A DNA stretch of 64,000 bases from positions 643,788 through 707,787 of the forward strand of contig CAXBNN010000001.1 of assembly GCA_963977135.1 (NCBI GenBank). Reading direction: 5' to 3'. The translations under genes and the position numbers were made by a program. Within the stretch, counting starts at the first letter, position 1, and each line of letters starts with the position of its first letter. The notes beneath the pieces are model-generated. The model had not been told where the DNA came from and did no database searches. It saw only the letters and a list, made by a program, of their open reading frames with translations. Positions 53,302-62,408 of this stretch are shown here, in pieces. The stretch comes from UBA2040 sp963977135. Lineage in GTDB: Bacteria; Bacteroidota; Bacteroidia; Flavobacteriales_D; Crocinitomicaceae.

Positions 53302-54435
53302 TTATTTAGATAAAACATCTCTATAAATTTTTTCGTACATCGGAAGTACGGTTTCGAGACTGAATTCCTTTGCTCTGTTTAAAGCATTGATCTTAAATTC
53401 AGCCATTAATGTTTTTGATTCTAATAATTTAATAGCATTTGCAGCCATGTCATGCACGTCGCCCACATTCGATAAGAATCCAGTTTTTCCTTGAACGTTT
53501 ACTTCGGGTATTCCACCCGTATTGGAAGAAATCACAGGGACAGATAAAGCCATTGCTTCTAGCGCTGCCAATCCGAAGCTTTCTGTTTCAGAAGGCAGGA
53601 TGAAAAGATCTGAAATACCCAAGACGTGGGCAGTATCTCTAACTTTACCTATCATGATTACTCGATCGCATAGATCCAATTGACGGCAAAGCATGTCTAG
53701 GTTTGCTCTTTCAGGACCATCTCCAACTAGCAAAAGTTTTGAGGGTATTTTTTTATTTACTTCGTTGAAAACCAATAATACATCTTCTACTCTTTTGACC
53801 TTTCTAAAGTTGGAAATATGGCAAAGGACTGGTTCTTCATCTAGAGCATATCGCTGGCGTATAAGTTTGGTTTGAGACTCGTCTTCCTCTTCAACTTGAA
53901 TGAAGTTAGGAACAACATGAACTTCAGTAGTCGGGTGAAAATGTTCAAGAGTGTCTCTTTTCAAACTTTCAGATACAGCTGTGACAGCATCCGATTGATT
54001 CAAACAGAAAGTAATCACAGGTTCAAATGAAGGGTCTTTACCAACCAGTGTAATATCTGTGCCATGCAAAGTTGTAACATAAGGAATTTTGATTCCCTGT
54101 GAAAGCAAAATTTGTTTAGCCATAAATGCTGCAGAAGCGTGAGGAATAGCATAATGCACATGAAGTAAATCTAACTTCTCATATTTCACAACGTCCACCA
54201 TTTTACTAGCTAATTCAGTTTCGTATGGTTGATATTCAAATAATGGATAATCGGTTACTGCAACTTCATGGTAGAAAATATTCTCACGAAAACTTCCTAA
54301 ACGTACGGGTTGAGAATAGGTAATAAAATGAATTTCATGTCCCTTCTTAGCGAGTGCTTTTCCTAATTCTGTAGCAACTACACCAGATCCACCAAATGTT
54401 GGGTACAATACTATTCCTATTTTCATTTTGTCCAT
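53302..54435 (-). CDS. bshA: N-acetyl-alpha-D-glucosaminyl L-malate synthase (bacillithiol)
   Basis: BshA is the first enzyme of bacillithiol synthesis, a GT4 glycosyltransferase. It is 377 aa with YPTFGGSGVVATELGKAL at the start, HVHYAIPHA, TTLHGTDITLVGKDPS and LPSETESFGLAALEAMA near the UDP-sugar site. These fit BshA better than generic GT4 enzymes. Another in-frame ATG 9 nt downstream is possible. Confidence 0.92.
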   Translation of the reverse strand: MDKMKIGIVLYPTFGGSGVVATELGKALAKKGHEIHFITYSQPVRLGSFRENIFYHEVAVTDYPLFEYQPYETELASKMVDVVKYEKLDLLHVHYAIPHASAAFMAKQILLSQGIKIPYVTTLHGTDITLVGKDPSFEPVITFCLNQSDAVTAVSESLKRDTLEHFHPTTEVHVVPNFIQVEEEDESQTKLIRQRYALDEEPVLCHISNFRKVKRVEDVLLVFNEVNKKIPSKLLLVGDGPERANLDMLCRQLDLCDRVIMIGKVRDTAHVLGISDLFILPSETESFGLAALEAMALSVPVISSNTGGIPEVNVQGKTGFLSNVGDVHDMAANAIKLLESKTLMAEFKINALNRAKEFSLETVLPMYEKIYRDVLSK

Positions 54436-54467
54436 TTGTTCGATTTGTCGATGATTATGTTGATTCC

Positions 54468-57230
54468 TTACTGTAAAAAGTTGAAATTGTCAGCGCTTTG
54501 AACCGCTTGATATATTTTTGTCTGAATTTTAGTTCGAATATCCATTCTAACAATTTTCCAGTTTTCTGCATCTGGGTAAACTCTGTTTGATAGAAAAACA
54601 TAGTTGATTTTGTACTTTGGATCAGCCCAAGCTAAAGTGCCTGTAAATCCTGAATGACCATAACTAACTGGCGAAGCCATAGCACAAGCTGTCGCTTCCG
54701 TTCCATTCAAATTTGGTTTGTCGAATCCAGCTCCTCTCCTATTTGTATTTGGAAATTGAACGGAAGTGTATTCATCCAAAACATCCTTCTTTAAAATTTG
54801 TTTACCCCCGTAATAACCGCCGTTTAACATCATTTGCATCAATATGGCTAGGTCATTAGCTGTTGAGAAAATACCTGCATGTCCACCAACTCCACCCATC
54901 ATTGCTGATCCCGGATCATGAACGTAACCTCTAACGACTTGTTTCCTGAAAATTTTGTCATCTTCCGTAGGTGCAATTCTCGATAAATCAAATTTCAAAT
55001 ATGGGTTGTAAGTCATTGTCTGCAATCCTAATTGACTATAAATGGAATCTTGAACATAATCTTCCATTTTCTTCTTGGAAAGTTTCTCAATAATTTTTTT
55101 AACGAAATAGTATCCTAAATCTGAATAGACATAACTTTTCGATTTTAAGTTGCTGGATAATATTCTGTCGTAAAGTGTGTCGGGATAGTGGCTTTTAATC
55201 CATAAATCCTTTGCAACTGGAACAGAATATTCAGTAGTTTTTGTTTTAGAATAGTAATACGGATCCGGTTTTCCTCCTTTTAGAGTTTTTAAATAAAATG
55301 GTATCCATGCCGGCAGTCCTGCTTGATGAGCCATCATATCTTTTATTAGAATGTTTGCAAACGGAGTGTTTCCAACAATTTCGGGAATATAATCGCCTAA
55401 TGTTTTGCTAAGAGAAAACAAGCTATCACCCTGAAGCTTCATTAAAGATGTAGTTGAAGCCGCGATTTTTGTAATGGAAGCAATATCGTAAATCGTTTGT
55501 TGATCGATTTTTGAATTTTGCGAAAAATCCTGAGATCCAAATGCTTTTTCATAGATGATTTTACCTTCAAAACCAACGAGTACCTGGCAACCAGGAAAAG
55601 CCTTTGCTGATATTCCTGCCTCGACTATGATATCAATTTCGTTCATTTTCTCAGGGGAGATTCCGACATATTCTGGAGCGACATAGGCTAATCGCGCAAG
55701 CGAACCTAACTCAAGTCCAGTGCTCATTGGGAATTTTGGAGAAAGGTAAAAAGGAAGCTTTCCTTTACTAGAATAAGCTCCGAATAAGGCTTGTATTGCT
55801 ATTTCTTGGCTTAACATAGTGCTATCACCCGAAATAAGGATAGCCTCAAACATATCAAGTTTATTGGTTCTATGTTTTATAGCTGCAATTTGGTCTGTTA
55901 CCAAAATGAGTTTTATATCCCCGTCATGTTTTTTCGACCATTTCAAGGCATCAATTAAATTATCTCCAAAACCATCAACAATACAAATCCCGGTTTGTTT
56001 TTTTTGTAGATTTTCAGCTGTTTTTACGCTGGAGTAATGATTTAACTGAGCTTCAATAAACGGTATTCTATCGTTTGAAGTGAAGTAGTAAATTGACTGG
56101 TTTAAATTTTTGATTGGCAATAAGTTATCACTATTTAAAATACAACTTAATGATGCTTGTAAAGTTTGATATTCAAAGGCTTTTGAATACTTATTTACCG
56201 AAGTTTCTTTCGCTCTGTTTTCGTTTAGATCGTACTTCAATTTTAATACGCGAGTGCAACTTTCTTTAAGTTGGACTTCATTGGCTTTGAAGTATATTTT
56301 CAATAAAGAGTCTAGTTCTTGTTGAATCTCAAGTGAAACGCAAACCAAATCGGTTCCCGATTGGATGCTTTTTAAAGCTTCTTTTGCTTGATTGTCCTTT
56401 GAGAATTTGGATAAGTCCGGGCTGATTATCAAACCTTCAAACTTGTAATTCTCTCTCAGAAAGGCCTGTTTATTTTTGCCCTTCGAACGAATTCGTGTAG
56501 CAAAGTCATGTTGATTAGCGTTCAATTGAATAATTCCATGTCCTCTTCTTGCATAATACCTGTTTCCTGAAAGTCCAATTGCCTGAAATTCAATTGCATC
56601 TGTCGAGTCAACTGCAATATCAAGCATAAATGGATCAGAAATGCCTATTTTCACTCCATTCTCCTCGGCACCTGCCAACATGGCCTGCCAATATTTCTCA
56701 GAGCTCAGAGGGGATTGAGTATAAGCCACACTTTCATTGTCCAATTTGGTGTCATAGGTTTGAAAAAAGTTTCCTAAAACAATATTATAGCCGTCGCTTT
56801 TGAGTTTTTCGGAAATAATGGCTTGTTTGTACTGGGCCAATTTAAGCTCGTTAGTTTGTCCGATGGCCAAATTGTTAACCAATTGTTGAGAAAGTCCAGA
56901 GTGACCAATCCGAAGTTTGGTTTTTTCAAAACCTGCATCAGATTGATCTTGAATCTTCTTTACGAAAATATCGGATTGGTCAGAATGCGTTATAAAGCCG
57001 TTAGAATTAAATAAAATCGAATCGTTTTCTTTTCCGCTCAGTGAATTAATTGATAATAACTTGATTCGACTTTCTAAAGTCAGACTCCTATAAACGCTAT
57101 CTATTTTGGCGATTTTCTTGTCTTGGAGACTTAAAAAAGCATTAGAATTATTCCCATTATCGGTTTCTGTCTTGCTTAAATACAAAATGGAGAGCAATAT
57201 GTAGGTCCAGATGACGGATCTTAATTTCAT
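54468..57230 (-). CDS. GH3-like/beta-lactamase fusion protein
   Basis: A 920-aa exported fusion. The ATG at 57230 is chosen because an upstream TTG at 57239 would lie inside the TAATTTTG promoter box. The first half (about 50-520) has the GH3 fold, with the late FEGLIISPDLSKF segment, but the conserved KHFPGHG catalytic stretch is replaced by VKIGISDPFMLDIAVDS. The second half (about 540-920) is a class C beta-lactamase-type serine hydrolase: SITK (S-x-x-K), YSDLGYYF and a C-terminal SYGHSGFTGT. Family members likely act in peptidoglycan recycling. It is transcribed with bshA (32 nt apart). Confidence 0.85.
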   Translation of the reverse strand: MKLRSVIWTYILLSILYLSKTETDNGNNSNAFLSLQDKKIAKIDSVYRSLTLESRIKLLSINSLSGKENDSILFNSNGFITHSDQSDIFVKKIQDQSDAGFEKTKLRIGHSGLSQQLVNNLAIGQTNELKLAQYKQAIISEKLKSDGYNIVLGNFFQTYDTKLDNESVAYTQSPLSSEKYWQAMLAGAEENGVKIGISDPFMLDIAVDSTDAIEFQAIGLSGNRYYARRGHGIIQLNANQHDFATRIRSKGKNKQAFLRENYKFEGLIISPDLSKFSKDNQAKEALKSIQSGTDLVCVSLEIQQELDSLLKIYFKANEVQLKESCTRVLKLKYDLNENRAKETSVNKYSKAFEYQTLQASLSCILNSDNLLPIKNLNQSIYYFTSNDRIPFIEAQLNHYSSVKTAENLQKKQTGICIVDGFGDNLIDALKWSKKHDGDIKLILVTDQIAAIKHRTNKLDMFEAILISGDSTMLSQEIAIQALFGAYSSKGKLPFYLSPKFPMSTGLELGSLARLAYVAPEYVGISPEKMNEIDIIVEAGISAKAFPGCQVLVGFEGKIIYEKAFGSQDFSQNSKIDQQTIYDIASITKIAASTTSLMKLQGDSLFSLSKTLGDYIPEIVGNTPFANILIKDMMAHQAGLPAWIPFYLKTLKGGKPDPYYYSKTKTTEYSVPVAKDLWIKSHYPDTLYDRILSSNLKSKSYVYSDLGYYFVKKIIEKLSKKKMEDYVQDSIYSQLGLQTMTYNPYLKFDLSRIAPTEDDKIFRKQVVRGYVHDPGSAMMGGVGGHAGIFSTANDLAILMQMMLNGGYYGGKQILKKDVLDEYTSVQFPNTNRRGAGFDKPNLNGTEATACAMASPVSYGHSGFTGTLAWADPKYKINYVFLSNRVYPDAENWKIVRMDIRTKIQTKIYQAVQSADNFNFLQ

Positions 57231-57236
57231 TGTTTG

Positions 57237-57244
57237 CAAAATTA
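57237..57244 (-). promoter_or_regulatory. -7 element abutting the GH3-beta-lactamase gene
   Basis: TAATTTTG on the minus strand, with 6 nt to the ATG at 57230; predicted leader of 0-3 nt. It decides the start codon of this gene. Confidence 0.5.
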
Positions 57245-57388
57245 AGGTTGATTCGCATGCAGGTGGAATCGAACCTGAATAATTATTAACAATAATCTGA
57301 CCAAAACCGGAATCTTACTGACCATTTGTCAGCAAATCGCCTTCAGGAATGATTCTTGACAAATAATCGTCTAAAACATTGATATTTT

Positions 57389-57396
57389 TATCTTTG
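57389..57396 (+). promoter_or_regulatory. -7 element upstream of the mutL operon
   Basis: TATCTTTG, about 17 nt before the ATG at 57414. No -33 element at the standard distance. Confidence 0.45.
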
Positions 57397-57413
57397 TTCT
57401 CTAGCTTTGAGAT

Positions 57414-57737
57414 ATGAAGTTCCAATTTCTAAATAAAACGTTTAAAAACAAGCGATTTGATTATTCGCCCATGTATTATGATGAGCGGAAAGAGCGATTA
57501 GAATTAAAAAAAAAGGAATTTGATAAGCTTTCGGATGAAAGTCTGAGTTCAGAGGAGCGTAAATCTATATTGCGGTCCAATATGCAGCAGACGTGGGTTC
57601 GTTCTCAGCAAGCACAAAAACAAAAACATTCCTCGAACCTTAGAGTTTTAATATTAATCGGAGTACTATTGGCATTGGGCTATTTTATTTTTAACGGAGT
57701 AAACGAAGTCGATACCGTTGTAAAAAAACTCTGGTAA
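57414..57737 (+). CDS. Small C-terminally anchored membrane protein
   Basis: A 107-aa protein with a charged helix (YDERKERLELKKKEFDKL) and one C-terminal membrane helix (about 80-96, VLILIGVLLALGYFIF). Genes of this shape precede mutL in Flavobacteriales and are uncharacterised. It directly abuts mutL (no gap). Confidence 0.75.
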   Translation: MKFQFLNKTFKNKRFDYSPMYYDERKERLELKKKEFDKLSDESLSSEERKSILRSNMQQTWVRSQQAQKQKHSSNLRVLILIGVLLALGYFIFNGVNEVDTVVKKLW

Positions 57738-59555
57738 ATGGGAGGAATCATTAAGCTACTCCCCGATCACATCGCAAATCAAATTGCTGCTGGGGAAGTT
57801 ATTCAACGACCTAGCTCAGTTGTAAAAGAATTGGTAGAAAATTCTATAGATGCAGGGGCGACCAAAATTGATATAATAATTAAAGACGCTGGTCGGACGT
57901 TAATTCAAATCATCGATAACGGCAATGGCATGAGCATGTTTGACGCTGAAATGTGCTTCGAACGTCATGCAACAAGTAAATTAAAAGATGCCCAAGATCT
58001 GTTCAAATTAACAACCAAAGGATTTCGCGGCGAAGCCTTAGCTTCAATTGCCGCGATTTCTCAAGTAACTTTGAGAACTTGTCAGAAAGACGATAAGCTG
58101 GGAACAAGAATAGAGATTGAAGGAAGCGATATTCGAAAGAACGAACCTGAAGTTTGTCCGGTAGGGACATCTTTAGAAATTAAAAATTTATTCTTTAACG
58201 TCCCAGCTCGTAGAAATTTTCTAAAGTCAGACTCAGTTGAATTCAAACATATTTTGCATGAATTCGAGCGAATAGCCCTCCCCCATCATGAAGTTCAGCT
58301 TTCGTTGCATCATAATGGAGAATCCATATATCAGCTAAATCCTTCGAATTTGCGAAAGCGGATTGTTGATTTGAATAACAGAAATTACAATGACAAGTTG
58401 GTGCCAGTTGATGAAACCACTGAAATAGTCGGCATTCAAGGTTTTGTTGTAAAACCAGAAGCAGCAAGAAAATCGAGAGGTGAGCAATTTTTATTTGTTA
58501 ACAATAGATATTTTCGAGACAATTACTTAAATAATGCAGTTCAAAAAGCTTTCGACCAGTTATTGCAGCCTGGCACATTTCCTAGTTATTATCTATTCTT
58601 AACTGTTGATCCAGGGCGTATTGATGTTAATGTTCACCCCACAAAAACAGAAATTAAGTTCGAAGAAGAGCGGTTGATTTATTCCATCATTCGTACTGCT
58701 GTAAAACAGGCATTGGGTAAATTCAACATTATGCCTACCATCGATTTTGAGCAAGAGCATAGCTTTGACTTGCCATATAGTCACAAAAAAGCTGAGATTC
58801 GACAGCCTGAGATTCAAATCAATAAAAACTATAATCCGTTTGATACCAATATTCCTAAACCGAGTTCTGGAGTTAAATTCGAGAAGTCGAATGCTATATC
58901 GAATGCGGGTTTTAATCAAGAAAAAGCAGCCAGCTGGGAGAATTTCTATTCGATTGAGGACGAAACAGAAGTCGATACTGAAACCATAAATTTGGAATTC
59001 GAATCTGTTGAACACAAAAACTTTTTAGTGGCAGGGAATTTTCTACTTACGAATGCGAAGTCAGGTTTGATGAGTATTCAATATCGTCGGGCTTACGAGC
59101 GAATTGTATACGATGAGTTGATGGGGCAGTTTATCACATCCCCTATTGCTTCTCAAGGAATGCTTTTCCCTTATGAATGGGAAATGAAAAAAGATGAGAA
59201 GACAATTTGGGAGTCAAACGCTTTGTTGTTAAAGCAATTAGGTTTGGTTTGGGAGTTTGAAAAGGAGAATATGACGCTTTCATCTATTCCATCAATCTTA
59301 CCGGAAGATGGAATTCCAGCTTTTATTCAAATGCTTTTAGAACAAATGATGATGGAGCAAATTGATAAAGGTGAAATTGCTCATCATTTTGTTTTAAGTC
59401 TATCCAAAGCCGCTTCAATGAAGAAAAAATTGATTCTTTCAAACGAAAATGCATCAGATTTGGTGCAAAGTCTCTTTGGTTGTAAGGAGCATGTTTATTC
59501 ACCGTCAGGTAAGTTAATATTGAAAACGATAACTTTTGAGCAATTAGAAAACTAA
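57738..59555 (+). CDS. mutL: DNA mismatch repair protein MutL
   Basis: MutL couples mismatch recognition to strand processing. The N-terminal GHKL ATPase has ELVENSIDAGATKI, DNGNGM and GFRGEALASIAAIS; the transducer domain follows (NVHPTKTEIKF). Total length 605 aa. The C-terminal dimer domain carries IQYRRAYERIVYDE where endonuclease-type MutL has DQHA(x)2E(x)4E, and SPSGKL where CPHGRP is expected. So the latent nuclease metal site appears lost, although the fold is kept. Confidence 0.95.
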   Translation: MGGIIKLLPDHIANQIAAGEVIQRPSSVVKELVENSIDAGATKIDIIIKDAGRTLIQIIDNGNGMSMFDAEMCFERHATSKLKDAQDLFKLTTKGFRGEALASIAAISQVTLRTCQKDDKLGTRIEIEGSDIRKNEPEVCPVGTSLEIKNLFFNVPARRNFLKSDSVEFKHILHEFERIALPHHEVQLSLHHNGESIYQLNPSNLRKRIVDLNNRNYNDKLVPVDETTEIVGIQGFVVKPEAARKSRGEQFLFVNNRYFRDNYLNNAVQKAFDQLLQPGTFPSYYLFLTVDPGRIDVNVHPTKTEIKFEEERLIYSIIRTAVKQALGKFNIMPTIDFEQEHSFDLPYSHKKAEIRQPEIQINKNYNPFDTNIPKPSSGVKFEKSNAISNAGFNQEKAASWENFYSIEDETEVDTETINLEFESVEHKNFLVAGNFLLTNAKSGLMSIQYRRAYERIVYDELMGQFITSPIASQGMLFPYEWEMKKDEKTIWESNALLLKQLGLVWEFEKENMTLSSIPSILPEDGIPAFIQMLLEQMMMEQIDKGEIAHHFVLSLSKAASMKKKLILSNENASDLVQSLFGCKEHVYSPSGKLILKTITFEQLEN

Positions 59556-59564
59556 AAAAAAACT

Positions 59565-60347
59565 ATGTTCTCATTTTTGAATAATATTCCACAGGTTACT
59601 AAGAACTTTTTACTTCTAAACGTTCTTTTGTTTGTGTTAATGCAGTTTTTCCTGGCATCTGGCGGTATTGATTTAAGTCGATATTTGGCTTCTCATTATA
59701 TCGGTACTCCACTGTTTGAGCCCTATCAAGTAATTTCACATATGTTTATGCACAGTCCGGTGGATTTTATGCATATCATCTTTAATATGTTATTGTTGGT
59801 AATGTTTGGCGCTCATTTGGAACGCCTTTGGGGACCAAAACGATTCTTCATTTTTTATTTCGCTGCTGGATTAGGTGCATTTGCATTAGACAATATTGTT
59901 CATGGAATTCAAGTCTTTGATCTCGTTCAAGAATTAAAAGCGGTTAATGTAGATGTGTCAGCGTTGAACAATTTAATTGTAAACATTGGCTCAATGTCTG
60001 ACAATGCAATCAATGAAGCATATGGTCAAATCGTTACTGGTGCTGATGCTCATGAAGCAGCAACAAAGTATTTGCATTTAAGTTTGATGTCTGGAGTTGG
60101 TGCTTCTGGGGCAATTTTTGGATTGCTCGCGGCATTTGCAATTCTCTTTCCAAATACGGAGTTATACCTAATGTTCATACCCGTTCCAATTAAAGCAAAA
60201 TATATGATTGGAGCGTACGTTCTATTTGAATTGTATAATAGTTTTGCTGCAAATGATAACATTAATCATCTAGCCCACTTGGGTGGTGCCTTAGTTGGAA
60301 CAATTATAGTTTTGATATGGCGTAAAAAAAGTAATAATTTCTATTAA
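59565..60347 (+). CDS. Rhomboid family intramembrane serine protease
   Basis: A 260-aa rhomboid with six or seven membrane helices. HMFMHSPVDFMHIIFNM is the helix 2 HxxxN region, the Ser is in GVGASGAIFG and the His in NHLAHLGGALVG. An insert of about 65 residues after helix 4 (around 113-185) is hydrophilic; similar inserts occur in this phylum. First of two tandem rhomboids behind mutL. Confidence 0.92.
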   Translation: MFSFLNNIPQVTKNFLLLNVLLFVLMQFFLASGGIDLSRYLASHYIGTPLFEPYQVISHMFMHSPVDFMHIIFNMLLLVMFGAHLERLWGPKRFFIFYFAAGLGAFALDNIVHGIQVFDLVQELKAVNVDVSALNNLIVNIGSMSDNAINEAYGQIVTGADAHEAATKYLHLSLMSGVGASGAIFGLLAAFAILFPNTELYLMFIPVPIKAKYMIGAYVLFELYNSFAANDNINHLAHLGGALVGTIIVLIWRKKSNNFY

Positions 60348-60353
60348 AAAATA

Positions 60354-61262
60354 ATGGCACAAAATTCATTTATCGACGAAATTAAAAGAACATATCATCA
60401 AGGTGGCATGAATATTCGTTTGGTGTTCATAAATGCCATTGTTTTCGTTGGAATTGGACTTTTAGGATTGTTGGGACGGCTTTTTGGTGATGGTGAAACA
60501 ATTCACTTTATCCTTACAGGTATTTTCTCTTTGAAAACAGATTTAATTGGTTTTATTTCTCACCCTTGGGGAATAATCACAAGTATGTTTGCGCATTTTG
60601 GGTTATGGCATTTTGTGATGAACATGATGTTCCTATATTTCGCAGGGCAAATGTTTCTTCAATTTTTTTCAGGAAAACGATTGCTGTCAACTTATATATT
60701 AGGTGGGCTTTTTGGAGGTTTACTTGAAATTTTGACACATTTATTGTTTCCAAATATTGGCGTTGAAGGGGCTGTAATAGTAGGTGCATCAGGTTCTATT
60801 ATGGCGATTTTTATGGCTTTGGCATTTTATAGGCCACAACTAGAAATTCGGCTGTTCGGTGTTTTACCAGTTCGGCTGTTTGTTTTAGCACTACTTTTCC
60901 TGTTAAGTGATTTATTTGCAATTGGTTCAAATGACGGAACAGCGCATTTTGCGCATCTTGGTGGTGCGCTTTTGGGCTATTTATCTGTTCGAAATTTAAA
61001 TTCATCAAAAAATATTATTACCATGTTCTCGAAATTCCTTGACCGTATTTTTTCTTTTTTCAAAGGGCTATTTGGGCCTAAAAAAATGAAAGTTGTTAAA
61101 ACTGATCGTCGTCCTGAATTCAAATCAGACGAGCAGTATGCAATGGAGAAAAAACAGAATCAAGAAAAAATTGACGCTATTTTAGATAAAATAAGTCGTG
61201 CTGGTTATGATTCGCTTTCCAAACATGAGAAAGATTTCTTGTTCAAACAAAGCGGTAGATGA
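60354..61262 (+). CDS. Rhomboid family intramembrane serine protease with C-terminal tail
   Basis: A 302-aa rhomboid. The HFGLWHFVMNMMF helix, the catalytic GASGSIMA Ser and the AHFAHLGGALLG His are present. A soluble tail of about 80 residues at the C-terminus (KKMKVVKTDRRPEFKSDEQYAMEKK... ISRAGYDSLSKHEKDF) resembles the tails of other Bacteroidota rhomboids. It overlaps the next gene by 4 nt. Confidence 0.92.
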   Translation: MAQNSFIDEIKRTYHQGGMNIRLVFINAIVFVGIGLLGLLGRLFGDGETIHFILTGIFSLKTDLIGFISHPWGIITSMFAHFGLWHFVMNMMFLYFAGQMFLQFFSGKRLLSTYILGGLFGGLLEILTHLLFPNIGVEGAVIVGASGSIMAIFMALAFYRPQLEIRLFGVLPVRLFVLALLFLLSDLFAIGSNDGTAHFAHLGGALLGYLSVRNLNSSKNIITMFSKFLDRIFSFFKGLFGPKKMKVVKTDRRPEFKSDEQYAMEKKQNQEKIDAILDKISRAGYDSLSKHEKDFLFKQSGR

Positions 61263-62392
61263 AGAAAAGCAAGGTGTATAAATTAGCGGCTGGGGTTTTC
61301 AAAGCGTTAACCATTTTAGCCATATTTTGCCTTTTACTTGCCTATCTTACGCCATACGTTCATCCTAAAACAATTCCCTTTCTTCCCTTTTTCGGATTGT
61401 TTTACCCAATATTCTTACTAATTGCTATAATTCTGTTGGTTATATATGCCGTCGCTCGTTCACGATGGTCGTTGGTCATTCTGTTCTTTATTGTTATCGG
61501 AGGAAACCTACATTTTCGACAATTCCCAATTGGTTCGAGTAAAACGAGTGAGGAGAATACTGAGGGAATTAAGGTAATGAGCTTTAATGTTCGATTGTTT
61601 GATTTGTACAACTGGTCAGTAGATTTAAGTAATAAAAACCGAATAAAGATTTTCGACTTTTTAGAAGAGAATTCGCCGGATGTTGTTTGTTTCCAGGAGT
61701 TTTATCAACAAGACAAAAACACAAATTTCCCAACTCGAGACACTTTAATCAAAAGATTGCAAACTGTTGATTTTCACGAGAGATATAGTTACAAATCAAG
61801 AGGAAGGCAGCATTTTGGAATTGCTATGTTGTCCAAGTATCCAATGATATCAAAAGGAGAAGTTCCGCTACAATTGGAAGAAGGAGAGAAAAGTGATAAC
61901 TACTGCATTTTCGCAGATATTGTTAAAAATAACGACACAATACGTGTTTATAATGTTCATCTACAGTCAATTAAGTTAAAAAAAGATGATTATGAACTGT
62001 TTGATGAACAAGGAAATCCTATTCAAAGTCAAACAACGGCAATTGAAAACACAGTATTTAAGATTGGGTCTGCCTATCCACGGCGCGCAGATCAGGCCAA
62101 ATTGGTTGTTGCTCATGCGGAAACCTCTCCATATCCTGTAGTTATTTGTGGAGACTTTAATGACACTCCACTTTCATATACCTACAATCAATTCAATAAA
62201 GTCTTTATTGATGCATTTCGGGAAGCTTCATACGGAATCGGTTCCACGTATGCTGGAAAAATCCCAGCGGGAAGGATTGATTTTATTTTTCATAGTGATA
62301 ATTTAGAGGCATTTGATTTTGAAATACAAAAATCAGTTGTCAGTGATCACCGCGCTATATGGTGCACAATAAGTCAAAAATCAGTCAAATAA
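61259..62392 (+). CDS. Endonuclease/exonuclease/phosphatase family membrane protein
   Basis: A 377-aa protein with two N-terminal membrane helices pairs (about 10-30, 38-60 and 65-83) followed by an EEP catalytic domain from about residue 100. MSFNVRLFD, DVVCFQEFYQ (the Mg Glu), GDFNDTP and VVSDHRAIW (Asp-His pair) are all there. Members hydrolyse phosphodiesters in DNA, inositol phosphates or sphingomyelin; substrate unknown. ATGA overlap with the rhomboid suggests co-translation. Confidence 0.9.
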   Translation: MKKSKVYKLAAGVFKALTILAIFCLLLAYLTPYVHPKTIPFLPFFGLFYPIFLLIAIILLVIYAVARSRWSLVILFFIVIGGNLHFRQFPIGSSKTSEENTEGIKVMSFNVRLFDLYNWSVDLSNKNRIKIFDFLEENSPDVVCFQEFYQQDKNTNFPTRDTLIKRLQTVDFHERYSYKSRGRQHFGIAMLSKYPMISKGEVPLQLEEGEKSDNYCIFADIVKNNDTIRVYNVHLQSIKLKKDDYELFDEQGNPIQSQTTAIENTVFKIGSAYPRRADQAKLVVAHAETSPYPVVICGDFNDTPLSYTYNQFNKVFIDAFREASYGIGSTYAGKIPAGRIDFIFHSDNLEAFDFEIQKSVVSDHRAIWCTISQKSVK

Positions 62393-62408
62393 ACCTTAAT
62401 TTTACTCC

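Noticed and set aside
57241..57345. A tRNA-like segment on the minus strand (GGTTCGATTCC near 57265)
   Set aside because: The T-loop resembles a tRNA, but the T-stem does not pair (A-A, C-C, T-C at three positions) and no acceptor or anticodon arm can be formed. It reads as a short hairpin (CAGGT/ACCTG) in an intergenic gap.
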